Source: VRUE01 sp963704515 (lineage in GTDB: Bacteria > Actinomycetota > Thermoleophilia > Solirubrobacterales > 70-9). Taken from it: DNA of 64,000 nt. A program made the position numbers and the translations under genes. Shown one piece after another: positions 25,142-33,200 of this stretch. Under the pieces are notes generated by a model. It was not told where the DNA came from. It saw nothing but the letters and a program-made list of their open reading frames with translations, and did not search any database. Within the stretch, counting starts at the first letter, position 1, and each line of letters opens with the position of its first letter. Where the stretch lies: NCBI GenBank assembly GCA_963704515.1, contig OY969913.1, positions 1,984,001 through 2,048,000 on the forward strand, given 5' to 3'.

Positions 25142-27698
25142 CGCCCAACCCTAGGGACTCGGACTCGGGTTGGGGAGGCGGCGAGGGACGCCCCATGTAG
25201 AAGCCCTGGGCGTAGTCGACGCCGAGGCGGCGCACCATCGCCATCGTCTCCTCGTCCTCGACGCCCTCGGCCACGGTCTTCTGGCCGAGCCCGCGGGCGA
25301 TCGCGACGATCGCCTCCACCAGTTGCTGGTCGGCTGGGTTGAGCTTCAGCTCGTGCACGAACTCCGTGTCGATCTTGAGGAACTGAGCCGGGATGTGCTT
25401 GAGGTAGGTGAAGGAGCTGAAGCCGGTGCCGAAGTCGTCGAGGGCGAGGCTGCAGCCGAGCTCGCGAATGCGCCGGGCGAAGCGCTGGGCGTCGTCCATG
25501 TTGGCGACCGCCGCGGTCTCGGTGATCTCGAAGTTGAAGAGGGCCGGCTCCAGGCCACCCCCGAGCGCCTCCTCCAGCCGCGGCAGGTAGCGCCCGTCGG
25601 CGAGCGTCAGGGCCGAGACGTTGACCGCCACGGCCCTGCCGCGCTTCGCCAGGTCGACCGCCCGATCGAGCACCAGCAGGTCGATCTCCTGGATCAGTCC
25701 GAAGCGCTCCGCGTAGGGCAGGAAGGCCGGCGGCGGGATCGCGTCGCCGTGCGGGTCGATCATCCGCACCAGCAGCTCTTCGCGGACCTCCTCGCCGGTC
25801 GCCAGATCGACGATCGGCTGCGTGTAGACGATCAGGCGGTCCTCGTCGATCGCGTCGCGGATCCGCTCGACCCAGGTCAGCGCCCGGCCGCCGTGGCCCG
25901 AGTAGACGACCGCGCCGCCGCCGCCCGCCTCCTTGGCTTCATAGAGGGCGATGTCCGCCGCGACGAGCAGCTCGTCGGGGGCCCGCTCTCCGGAGCCGTC
26001 GAAGGGAGCGACTCCGACGCTGGCGCCGACGCTCGGGGCGGTGCGCGTGTGGATCGCCTCAACCAGGCCCTTGGCGACTTCAACCCCCTCCACCTCGTTC
26101 GCCTCGCGCAGCAGCACCGCGAACTCGTCGCCTCCGATCCGAGCGACGACGTCGGTCTCCCGCACCGTGCCGGAGATGATCGCGGCTGCGTCGCAGAGCA
26201 GTTTGTCGCCGGCCGGGTGCCCGTAGGAATCGTTGACGAACTTGAACGAGTCGAGATCCATCATCAGCAGCACGCCCGGGCGGGAGTAACGCTGCGCGTA
26301 GCTGATCTGTCCCGAGACCTCGCGCTCGAGGCGGCGCCGGTTGTAGAGGCCGGTGAGGCTGTCGTGGTCGGCCTGGTGGCGCAGCTGCTCTTTCATCTGG
26401 CGCTGGTGGGTGACGTCGTCGAAGACGGTGACGGCGCCGACGATCTGCCCGCCTTCACGGATCGGGGTGCTGGTGTAGTCGACGGCGATGCTGCTGCGGT
26501 CCTTGCGCCAGAAGAGCTCGTCGGTGACGCGATGGGTCGCCCCGGCGCTCAGAGAACCCCGCACCGGGCACTCCGCGGCCGGATAGGGCGCCCCGTTGGG
26601 CCGCGTGTGGTGGAAGAGCTTGTGCGCGGAGTGGCCCAGCACCTCGTCCTCGTCCTCGTAGCCGAGGAAGCGCAGGGCAGCCGGGTTGACGTAGGTGACC
26701 CTCTCGGCGAGGTCGACCCGGAAGATCCCCTCGCCGGCAGCGCCGATGATGCCCTCGTTGTCGCGGACAAGCCGGTCGTTCTCGCGGACGGCGGCCACCA
26801 AGCGCAGCAGGATCGCGCAGGGGACGAGCGCCGAGAGGGCAATCACCACCGGATTGCGGTCGCCCATCGCCTCCTGGAGGAGGAGGACCAGCGCGACGGC
26901 GAAGGAGAGCCCGATCGTGCCGTAGAGGGCGGCGCCGCGCAGGGCGCGGACGCGCTCGAGGGAAGCGCCAAGCAGCGGCGCCAGGGCGATGGCGAGCATG
27001 CCGGCGGGCCAGGCGGCGTAGGTCAGCGGCGACGGTTCCGGGGCCCCGCCGACGATCTCATGGGCCAGGGAGACATCGCCGGCAAGGACGAGCAGCGTGC
27101 CGGCGGCGATCGCCAGGTAGGCGCGCCCCACCCGCAAACGGCTCGGCGCGCAGACCAGGGCCAGCATCACCAGGGCGGCGAAATCGAGCACCGAGTACGA
27201 GACCTGGCCGCCGACGATGCTGGACGCCTGGCTGACATTGACGAGGCCGTTGAAGATCAGCTCGTAGCCGAGCGCGGCGAGAGCGAGAGCGACGATCGCC
27301 GCGTCGAGTGAGATCCCCAGCCGCGCCGGGCGACGCTGACCGCGGGCCAGCAGCGCGATCGTCCCGACCAGGCAGGGGTAGAAGCCGAGCCAGAAGAAGT
27401 CGGCGGGACTGGGGAACGCGGTCAGCCCGCTCTGCGCGAAGAAGAAGACTGCGAAGCCGAGGGCGAAGCTGGCAATGCCGGCGGCGAGCACAAGCCAGGC
27501 GGCGCGCTCGATACGCGACCGGCCCCAGCCTCCGAGCACGGTGGCGAGCGCCGCGAGCGAGACGGTCCCCGTGACCAGGCCGTTGCGGGCGCCCTCCGAC
27601 CCGGGCCCCGGGTCGAGGGCGATCAGGCCGAGGAGCACCGCCAGCGCCGCCGCGCCGACACCGAGCAGGACCGCTGCCGCGCGCCGCGAGGACATCAC
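25098..27698 (-). CDS. Membrane PAS-GGDEF-EAL c-di-GMP turnover protein
   Basis: Protein of 866 residues. About nine membrane helices fill residues 1-300, then a PAS domain (GAAGEGIFRVDLAERVTYVNPAAL), GGDEF domain (DHDSLTGLYNRRRL, MDLDSFKFVNDSYGHPAGD, IGGDEFAVLL) with an intact RxxD I-site (RETD), and an EAL domain whose signature reads ELL (REELLVRM) but keeps the metal and catalytic residues (VNVSA, FEITET, LDDFGTGFSSF, LKIDTEF, VAEGVED, GFYMGRP). It may both make and degrade c-di-GMP. GTG 27698 or ATG 27695 both overlap the GT2 synthase stop, showing tight coupling to exopolysaccharide synthesis. Confidence 0.94.
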   Translation of the reverse strand: MMSSRRAAAVLLGVGAAALAVLLGLIALDPGPGSEGARNGLVTGTVSLAALATVLGGWGRSRIERAAWLVLAAGIASFALGFAVFFFAQSGLTAFPSPADFFWLGFYPCLVGTIALLARGQRRPARLGISLDAAIVALALAALGYELIFNGLVNVSQASSIVGGQVSYSVLDFAALVMLALVCAPSRLRVGRAYLAIAAGTLLVLAGDVSLAHEIVGGAPEPSPLTYAAWPAGMLAIALAPLLGASLERVRALRGAALYGTIGLSFAVALVLLLQEAMGDRNPVVIALSALVPCAILLRLVAAVRENDRLVRDNEGIIGAAGEGIFRVDLAERVTYVNPAALRFLGYEDEDEVLGHSAHKLFHHTRPNGAPYPAAECPVRGSLSAGATHRVTDELFWRKDRSSIAVDYTSTPIREGGQIVGAVTVFDDVTHQRQMKEQLRHQADHDSLTGLYNRRRLEREVSGQISYAQRYSRPGVLLMMDLDSFKFVNDSYGHPAGDKLLCDAAAIISGTVRETDVVARIGGDEFAVLLREANEVEGVEVAKGLVEAIHTRTAPSVGASVGVAPFDGSGERAPDELLVAADIALYEAKEAGGGGAVVYSGHGGRALTWVERIRDAIDEDRLIVYTQPIVDLATGEEVREELLVRMIDPHGDAIPPPAFLPYAERFGLIQEIDLLVLDRAVDLAKRGRAVAVNVSALTLADGRYLPRLEEALGGGLEPALFNFEITETAAVANMDDAQRFARRIRELGCSLALDDFGTGFSSFTYLKHIPAQFLKIDTEFVHELKLNPADQQLVEAIVAIARGLGQKTVAEGVEDEETMAMVRRLGVDYAQGFYMGRPSPPPQPESESLGLGDGRAGSRDRALRGR

Positions 27699-29116
27699 CA
27701 GCGCCGCCTCGATCCGAACAGCTCCTGCGCGTAGCCGGCCACCGAGACCGGCGACATGAAGAGCTGGTAGGTGAGCAGGTAGCCGAGGTAGCCGATCCGG
27801 TTCTGGCGAACCTTGATCCCAACCTCGTCAAAGGACTGCTTGCTGAGGTGGAACATGATCATCGAGAGCGCGAAGTTGAGCGGCAGCACGGCCAGAGTCA
27901 TCGGCCCGACGATCGCGAAATTGCCGAAGAAGACCGCGAGGACGATTCCGATCGGGAAGGCGATCGAGTAGACGACGTCGACGTAGGGAAAGATGAAGTT
28001 GACCAGCACCGCATGGGCGTTGGACCGGCCGCCGACGAGAAGCGTGCCGCCGTGCTCGCGCAGGCCCTCGATCATCCCGCGCGCCCAGCGGCGGCGCTGG
28101 CGCGCGAAGCTCCTGACGTCTTCCGGCGCTCCGGTGAAGGCGATCGCCGTCCGCTCGTAGCCGACCCGGCCGCCCTCGCGCATCATCGCCCAGGTGAGCA
28201 CGATGTCCTCGCCGATCCGGTCGGGCCAGCCGCCCACCTCGCTGAGCGCCGACGTGCGGTAGACGCTGAACGCGCCCTGGGCGACCATCGTCCCCTGGAA
28301 GAGACCCTGCTGGCGCTTGACCGAGGCGATGCCGAGGAAGTAGTCCCACTCCTGCGCGCGGGTGATGAAGTTGCTGCGTGAGTTGCGCACGAAGACCGCG
28401 CCGGCGACGGCGACCGTGTCCGCAGGGGAGATGAGCAGCCGGGCGACGATCCGCTCCAGCGAGGAGGGCATCAACAGCGTGTCGGCGTCCACGGTCACGA
28501 CCAGGGGGGTCCGCACCCGCGCCAGCGCCGCGGTCAGGGTATTGGCCTTGCCGCCGTGGGGAACGGTGATCACCGAAACCGCCGAACTCGCTTCGGACCG
28601 TGCCGAGGCGAGTTCGGCGGTGCGGTCCGTGGAGCCGTCGTCGGCGACCAGGATGCGGAGATCGCCGGGGTAGTCCTGCCCGGCGACGTAGTCGATCGTC
28701 TCCTCGATCGTCTCCTCCTCGTTGAAGCAGGCGATGAGCACCGTCACCGCCGGGAAGTCGAGGTCGAAGCGCAGCGGCGGCGGCCGGTCGATCAGCAGCG
28801 AGGCGATCAGGTTGGCGTTGAGGTAGCCCGGCACGATCGCGATGCCGAAGATCACCGCAACCGCCAGCGGCAGGGTGATCGAGTGGCTCAGCTCCGAGAT
28901 CCAGGGCAGGGCGATCCACAGCGAGAAGCCCGCCCAGCCAAGCGCGATCGCGATGACGAGCAGGAGTTTCAGTCGCAGCGAGACGTAGAGGGGTTTCCGT
29001 TCCCCGGGCGTCCGCTCGAGATCCTTGACCCCGATCGACGGCTCTTCGAGCAGAGCTGTCGCCAGAGGCATCTCCGGCGGCGAGGAAATCGCTGGCTGTG
29101 AAGGTGAGTCGAGCAT
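27695..29116 (-). CDS. Processive family 2 glycosyltransferase (exopolysaccharide synthase type)
   Basis: Membrane synthase of 473 residues. Two N-terminal helices (LLLVIAIALGWAGFSLWIAL; ITLPLAVAVIFGIAIVPGYL) precede the GT-A domain: VLIACFNEEETI, ADDGSTDRT, VTVDADTLL, catalytic GEDIVLTWAM, and the processive QRRRW (ARQRRRWARGM). C-terminal helices follow. This is the PgaC/HasA/BcsA-like layout for beta-linked polymers. A strong GGAGGAG ribosome-binding site lies just upstream of ATG 29116. The downstream overlapping GGDEF-EAL gene suggests c-di-GMP control. A palindromic insertion (28578-28621) encodes ASARSEASSAVS between conserved motifs. The polymer is unknown. Confidence 0.93.
   Translation of the reverse strand: MLDSPSQPAISSPPEMPLATALLEEPSIGVKDLERTPGERKPLYVSLRLKLLLVIAIALGWAGFSLWIALPWISELSHSITLPLAVAVIFGIAIVPGYLNANLIASLLIDRPPPLRFDLDFPAVTVLIACFNEEETIEETIDYVAGQDYPGDLRILVADDGSTDRTAELASARSEASSAVSVITVPHGGKANTLTAALARVRTPLVVTVDADTLLMPSSLERIVARLLISPADTVAVAGAVFVRNSRSNFITRAQEWDYFLGIASVKRQQGLFQGTMVAQGAFSVYRTSALSEVGGWPDRIGEDIVLTWAMMREGGRVGYERTAIAFTGAPEDVRSFARQRRRWARGMIEGLREHGGTLLVGGRSNAHAVLVNFIFPYVDVVYSIAFPIGIVLAVFFGNFAIVGPMTLAVLPLNFALSMIMFHLSKQSFDEVGIKVRQNRIGYLGYLLTYQLFMSPVSVAGYAQELFGSRRRW
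28578..28621. repeat. 14-bp inverted repeat inside the GT2 synthase gene
   Basis: ACCGCCGAACTCGC at 28578-28591 is exactly repeated inverted at 28608-28621, with a 16-base spacer. A second dyad, CGGACCG / CGGTCCG, overlaps it. Translated in frame as TAELASARSEASSAVSV between DDGSTDRT and TVPHGGKAN, where GT2 enzymes usually have a shorter helix. Confidence 0.7.
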
Positions 29117-29248
29117 CGAGGCTCTCCTCCGTCATCGACATCGACGGGCCTTCCATTACCGCCCCGGTCGAGTCTGCGGGAAACCACGGAGCGGCCCCGC
29201 GGCCGGCTGCTGATGCGACCCAGCGCCGTCACCGGCAAGCTTGGCGCG

Positions 29249-30532
29249 ATGAGCGAGGCCGCAGCGGCAAACGGATCGACAGCACCGCGCGTGGTCGTCC
29301 TCGGCGGCGGCTTCGGCGGCCTCGAGACGGCCTTCTACCTGCGCATGCTCGCCCGCGAGCGGGCCCGGATCACGCTCGTCTCCGACCAGCGCAGCTTCCT
29401 CTTCAAACCGAACTCGATCTACGTGCCCTTCGGCCTCGACCCGGAGAAGCTGCGGGTGCCGCTGACCAAGCCCACCGTCCGCAAGAACATCGAGCTGATC
29501 CAGGCCCGAGCGCACGAGATCGACCCCGACGCCCGCCGGGTCTCAGTCGACGACGGCGCTCTTCCCTACGACTTCCTCGTCGTCGCCACCGGCGCCGGCA
29601 TGCGGCCGACCGAGATCCCCGGCCTCGCCGAGCACGCGATCAGCACCTGGACGCCGGTCGACATGCTGAAACTGCGCGCCGGCTTCGAGGGCCTGCTCGA
29701 GGCCGCCGGACGGCGCGAACGGCGGCGGGTCCTGTTCGTCGTCCCGCCCAACAACAAGTGCGCCGGACCGCTGTACGAGATCGTCCTGATGCTCGACACC
29801 TGGCTGCGGCGCAAGGGCGCTCGCGACAGCATCGAGATCGTCTGGTCGACCTTCGAGCAGACCTACATACAGGCCTTCGGCCCGCGCCTGCACGAGGTCG
29901 CCGCGGCCGAGTTCGAGCGGCGCGGGATCGAGGGGCACCCCGGCTGGGTCGTCGAGCGGGTCGAGCCCGGCAGCGTCACCTACGCCGGCGGCGAGCAGCT
30001 CGGCTACGACCTCCTGGTCGCCTTCCCGCCCTACGTCGCCTCCACCCCCTTCCCCGGCCTGCCCGCCGACGAGCGCGGCTTCCTGCGCACCGAGCTGGGC
30101 AGCAGGCGGCTGGTCGGGCACCCCGAGATCTTCGCCGTCGGCGACGCCGGCGACTTCCCGATCAAGCAGGCCTTCCTCGCCTTCCTGCAGGCAGATGCCG
30201 CGGCCGCTCACCTGTCCGCCGAGATCCTCGGCGAGCAGCCGCGGCTTGACTTCGACCCGGTCAGCATGTGCGTGATGGAGCAGTTCGACAAGGCGACTTT
30301 CGCCCAGGTGCCGCTGCGCCTGACCGGCGACCCCGAACGGCCGATCGAGGTCCGCCCCGACGCCGACGGCGATTACCGCGTCGGCTCGGCGAAGACCTGG
30401 CGGCTGGGCAAGAAAGCGCTCGGCTTCTCCGTCCCCTGGCGCTTCAGCCGCGGCGAGCCCTTCCACGGCGGCGCCTTCTGGCGTGGCATGGACACCGGCC
30501 TCAAGGCGATGTCGAGCCTGCTGGCGAAATAA
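29249..30532 (+). CDS. FAD/NAD(P)-dependent oxidoreductase, sulfide:quinone oxidoreductase-like
   Basis: Flavoprotein of about 427 residues. It has the FAD-binding GGGFGGLETAFYLR, SDQRSFLFKPN, VVATGAGMRP, and a C-terminal FAVGDAGDFPIKQAF element. NNKCAGPLYE matches the active-site cysteine region of SQR enzymes (KCGGAP-like), and a second Cys lies in VSMCVMEQ. The C-terminal amphipathic helix (FWRGMDTGLKAMSSLL) could bind the membrane. Such proteins oxidise sulfide or other thiols and reduce quinone. ATG at 29249 is preferred over a start 36 bases upstream. An NDH-2-like role cannot be excluded. Confidence 0.85.
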   Translation: MSEAAAANGSTAPRVVVLGGGFGGLETAFYLRMLARERARITLVSDQRSFLFKPNSIYVPFGLDPEKLRVPLTKPTVRKNIELIQARAHEIDPDARRVSVDDGALPYDFLVVATGAGMRPTEIPGLAEHAISTWTPVDMLKLRAGFEGLLEAAGRRERRRVLFVVPPNNKCAGPLYEIVLMLDTWLRRKGARDSIEIVWSTFEQTYIQAFGPRLHEVAAAEFERRGIEGHPGWVVERVEPGSVTYAGGEQLGYDLLVAFPPYVASTPFPGLPADERGFLRTELGSRRLVGHPEIFAVGDAGDFPIKQAFLAFLQADAAAAHLSAEILGEQPRLDFDPVSMCVMEQFDKATFAQVPLRLTGDPERPIEVRPDADGDYRVGSAKTWRLGKKALGFSVPWRFSRGEPFHGGAFWRGMDTGLKAMSSLLAK

Positions 30533-30578
30533 CGCACGGTCAATCCGGCGCCGCGGAGCGCCGACCTACACTTGGCAT

Positions 30579-31361
30579 GTGACCGTCCGCCGCCTCTCGA
30601 TCTTCGCCGCGCTCGCCCTGGCGCTGACCGGATTGGGCGGCGCGGCGCACGCCGAACTGCTCCAGCAGGGCAACCTGCGGGTCTTCTTCGACGGCCGCCT
30701 GGCGCCGCGGGCGCTGCCGCGCGAACGGCTGGCGCCGGTCAGCGTCACCCTCGACGGCTCGGTCGCGACCGCCGACGGAACCCGCCCGCCGCAGCTGCGC
30801 GAACTGAGGTTCGCGGTGAACAGCGCCGGCCGGGTGTCGACCGCCGGCTTGCCTCGCTGCGGCGCGGGTGTCCTGCAGCAGACGAGCACCGAAGCCGCGC
30901 TCGAACGATGTCGGCAGGCCCTCGTCGGCCGCGGCCGCTTTTCCGCCAACGTCAACTTCCCCGACACGCCGCTGATCCCCGCGCACGGCCAGGTGCTCGC
31001 CTTCAACAGCCGCATCCACGGCCATGCCGGCTTGCTGCTGCACCTCTACGGGACCACGCCGGTGCAGGCGACCTTCGTCCTGCCCTTCAGCATCACCCGC
31101 CAGCCGGGCGAATTCGGCACGGTCTTCTCGACTCGCATCCCCCAGCTCGCCTCCGGCCTCGGCTACGTCACCAACATCACGATGACCCTCGGGCGCAGGT
31201 ACGGCTACCGGGGACAGCGCCGCAGCTTCCTCAGCGCCAGCTGCGCCGCCCCCGCCGGCTTTCCGGCAGCGGTCTTCACCCTCGCCCATGCCACCTTCGC
31301 CTTCTCCAACGGCCAGCGCCTCTCGACCTCGCTGGCCCGCGACTGCCGCGTGCGCGGCTGA
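30579..31361 (+). CDS. Secreted protein of unknown function
   Basis: Protein of about 260 residues with GTG start at 30579. A signal peptide is clear (VRRLSIFAALALALTGLGGAAHA). The mature part is rich in beta-strand-like alternation (LRVFFDGRLAPRALP, APVSVTLDGSVA, QLRELRFAVNSAGRV) and has paired cysteines (LPRCGAGV, ERCRQAL, SASCAAPAG, RDCRVRG) that could form disulfides. No domain is recognised. Confidence 0.78.
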   Translation: MTVRRLSIFAALALALTGLGGAAHAELLQQGNLRVFFDGRLAPRALPRERLAPVSVTLDGSVATADGTRPPQLRELRFAVNSAGRVSTAGLPRCGAGVLQQTSTEAALERCRQALVGRGRFSANVNFPDTPLIPAHGQVLAFNSRIHGHAGLLLHLYGTTPVQATFVLPFSITRQPGEFGTVFSTRIPQLASGLGYVTNITMTLGRRYGYRGQRRSFLSASCAAPAGFPAAVFTLAHATFAFSNGQRLSTSLARDCRVRG

Positions 31362-31379
31362 GCCGGGGAGCGGCGCCGC

Positions 31380-32729
31380 TCAGAGCCCAATCTCACCGCC
31401 CGCCACGCCGTCGGGACGGCCGGCGGCGATCCAGACGCGCCAGAGGTAGAGGGCGACCAGGCAAGAGGCGAGCAGGGCGATCGTCGAGTCGAGCCTGGTC
31501 AGGTTCAGCGCCAGGACGAGCGCCACGAGGGCGGCCCCGAGCAGGTTGATCGCCATCGCGGCCGTCTTCCGGTCGCGCCGGTTGAGCCGGGCGCCGCCGA
31601 GCGTCGCCGCGAGGAAGCTGGCAAAGACGGCGACGGCGTAGAAGCGGACCAGCTCCTGCTCCTGGGCGCGAGCGGCGAGGATCATCGCGGCGGCGACCGC
31701 GAAGACGGCGACGACGCCCCAGTGGGCGACGAGGAAGCGGTTCTCGCGCCGCAGGGGCTCGGGCAGCAGGCCCCGGCTGCCGCCCTCGCCGAGCGCGGCC
31801 AGCGCCTTGAGCACGCCGGACCCGGCGAGATACGAGGAGGCCGCGGCGGCGAGCAGCAGCAAGGCGCTGAGCGCCTGGAAGCAGGCCAGCGGCCAGCCGC
31901 CGCCGACCGACTGGCGGGCGACGTCGGCGAGTAGGGTCGAGCCCTCTTCTGGCAGGGGCACGTTGAGGCGAACCGTGAGACAGGCGAAGCAGAGGGTGAG
32001 GCCGCCGACGATCGCCACCATCAGCCAGATCGTCAGCCGGCCGAAGATCCGGCGACCGCGATCGCGCAGCTGCGGCAGCTGGGCGATCGCGTCCGACGGG
32101 GCCTCGACGCCGGTGGCCAGCGCCATGCCGAGCGGCAGCGCGAGCAGGACGGCGCCGAGCGAGGCGTCGGCGAGCAGCGGCTCGCCCCCCTTCGGGATCG
32201 CGCCGCTCGCCGGCAGCGGTTCGGCGAACAGGCCGGCGACGATCACCGCGGCCGCCATCAGCACGAAGGCCTGGGTGGCGATCGCGAACCCGACCCGGCC
32301 GCGGTGGCCGAAGAGGACGCCGAGTCCCACCGCGGCCGCCAGCGCCAGCGCGATCGGCAGCCGGACCGACTCGAGCCTCGGCAGATAGGCAATCGCCGCG
32401 GCCGCCGCGGCCGAGCAGCTGACCGCGACGGTGAGCGTGAAGTCGACCAGCAGGGCGCCGAGGGGCAGGAACACCCAGTCGTCACCGTAGGCGACGCCCA
32501 CCGCCTTGGGACCTCCGGCGCCCTTCGGGAAGCGTCCGACCAGCTGGTGGTAGGTGACCGAGACGACGACGATGATCCCGACCACCAGCGCCATCGTCGC
32601 CACCAGGCTGGCCAGGTCGCCGTCGAGCGCCCGCAACGCCGCCTCGATCGCGTAGGCGACCGAGGAGACCGGGTCCGCCATCACCGTGAAGGCGAAGGCG
32701 ACGAAGAGATGCAGGCGGCTCGACCTCAT
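31380..32729 (-). CDS. APC-superfamily permease
   Basis: Transporter of 449 residues with about 12 membrane helices. The N-terminal DPVSSVAYAIEAALRAL and FPKGAGGPKAVG motifs fit APC family permeases; the SSVAYA.E pattern resembles KimA-type potassium importers of the same superfamily. Potassium or amino acid is therefore the likely substrate class, without a decision. The ATG at 32729 follows the small lipoprotein gene on the same strand by 30 bases. Confidence 0.85.
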   Translation of the reverse strand: MRSSRLHLFVAFAFTVMADPVSSVAYAIEAALRALDGDLASLVATMALVVGIIVVVSVTYHQLVGRFPKGAGGPKAVGVAYGDDWVFLPLGALLVDFTLTVAVSCSAAAAAAIAYLPRLESVRLPIALALAAAVGLGVLFGHRGRVGFAIATQAFVLMAAAVIVAGLFAEPLPASGAIPKGGEPLLADASLGAVLLALPLGMALATGVEAPSDAIAQLPQLRDRGRRIFGRLTIWLMVAIVGGLTLCFACLTVRLNVPLPEEGSTLLADVARQSVGGGWPLACFQALSALLLLAAAASSYLAGSGVLKALAALGEGGSRGLLPEPLRRENRFLVAHWGVVAVFAVAAAMILAARAQEQELVRFYAVAVFASFLAATLGGARLNRRDRKTAAMAINLLGAALVALVLALNLTRLDSTIALLASCLVALYLWRVWIAAGRPDGVAGGEIGL

Positions 32730-32759
32730 CGCTGTCGGGAGGCCGAGCCGCCGGCCGGC

Positions 32760-33140
32760 TCAGGGCGAGTATTCCTGTGCTCGCTTTTCGGCTTCTTCGA
32801 TGCCGCGTTCGGCTTCTTCCTTGCCCTTTTCGATCCCCTTCTGGGCTTCCTTGCTGCCCCTTTCGATCCCCTTCGAGGCCTTGTCCTTGCCTTCTTCGAC
32901 GCCCTGCTTCGTCGCTTCTTCGGCTTCCTTGAAGCCCTTCTTGACTTCTTCCTTGGCGGTTTCGATGCCCTTCTTGCTTTCTTCGACGCCTTTTTCGATC
33001 GCTTCCTGGGCGCTCGAGGTAGAGCTGTTGCTGCTCCCGCCACAGCCTGAGACGACCACGCCGATGACTCCGATCGCCGCGACCAGCGGCAAGAGGCGGG
33101 CCCGACGAGATCCGGTCCGGCTCAGGTCCATGAATGACAC
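32760..33140 (-). CDS. Lipoprotein with repeated amphipathic helix
   Basis: Protein of 126 residues (ATG 33140; ATG 33131, MDLSRTG, also possible). A basic start and hydrophobic stretch (LLPLVAAIGVIGVVV) lead to a lipobox SGC, so the mature protein should be lipid-anchored at that Cys. The remaining ~85 residues are almost only E, K, A, G, I, S in a repeat close to EEAEKGIEEGKEEA with a period near 11, like apolipoprotein or LEA-type helices. A role in envelope binding or lipid handling is possible but unproven. Confidence 0.8.
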   Translation of the reverse strand: MSFMDLSRTGSRRARLLPLVAAIGVIGVVVSGCGGSSNSSTSSAQEAIEKGVEESKKGIETAKEEVKKGFKEAEEATKQGVEEGKDKASKGIERGSKEAQKGIEKGKEEAERGIEEAEKRAQEYSP

Positions 33141-33200
33141 TTCGACTCCTCTCGATAGCAGGGGGTGAGGGGCGATCTTCGCACCGCCGGCGGCGCGCCG

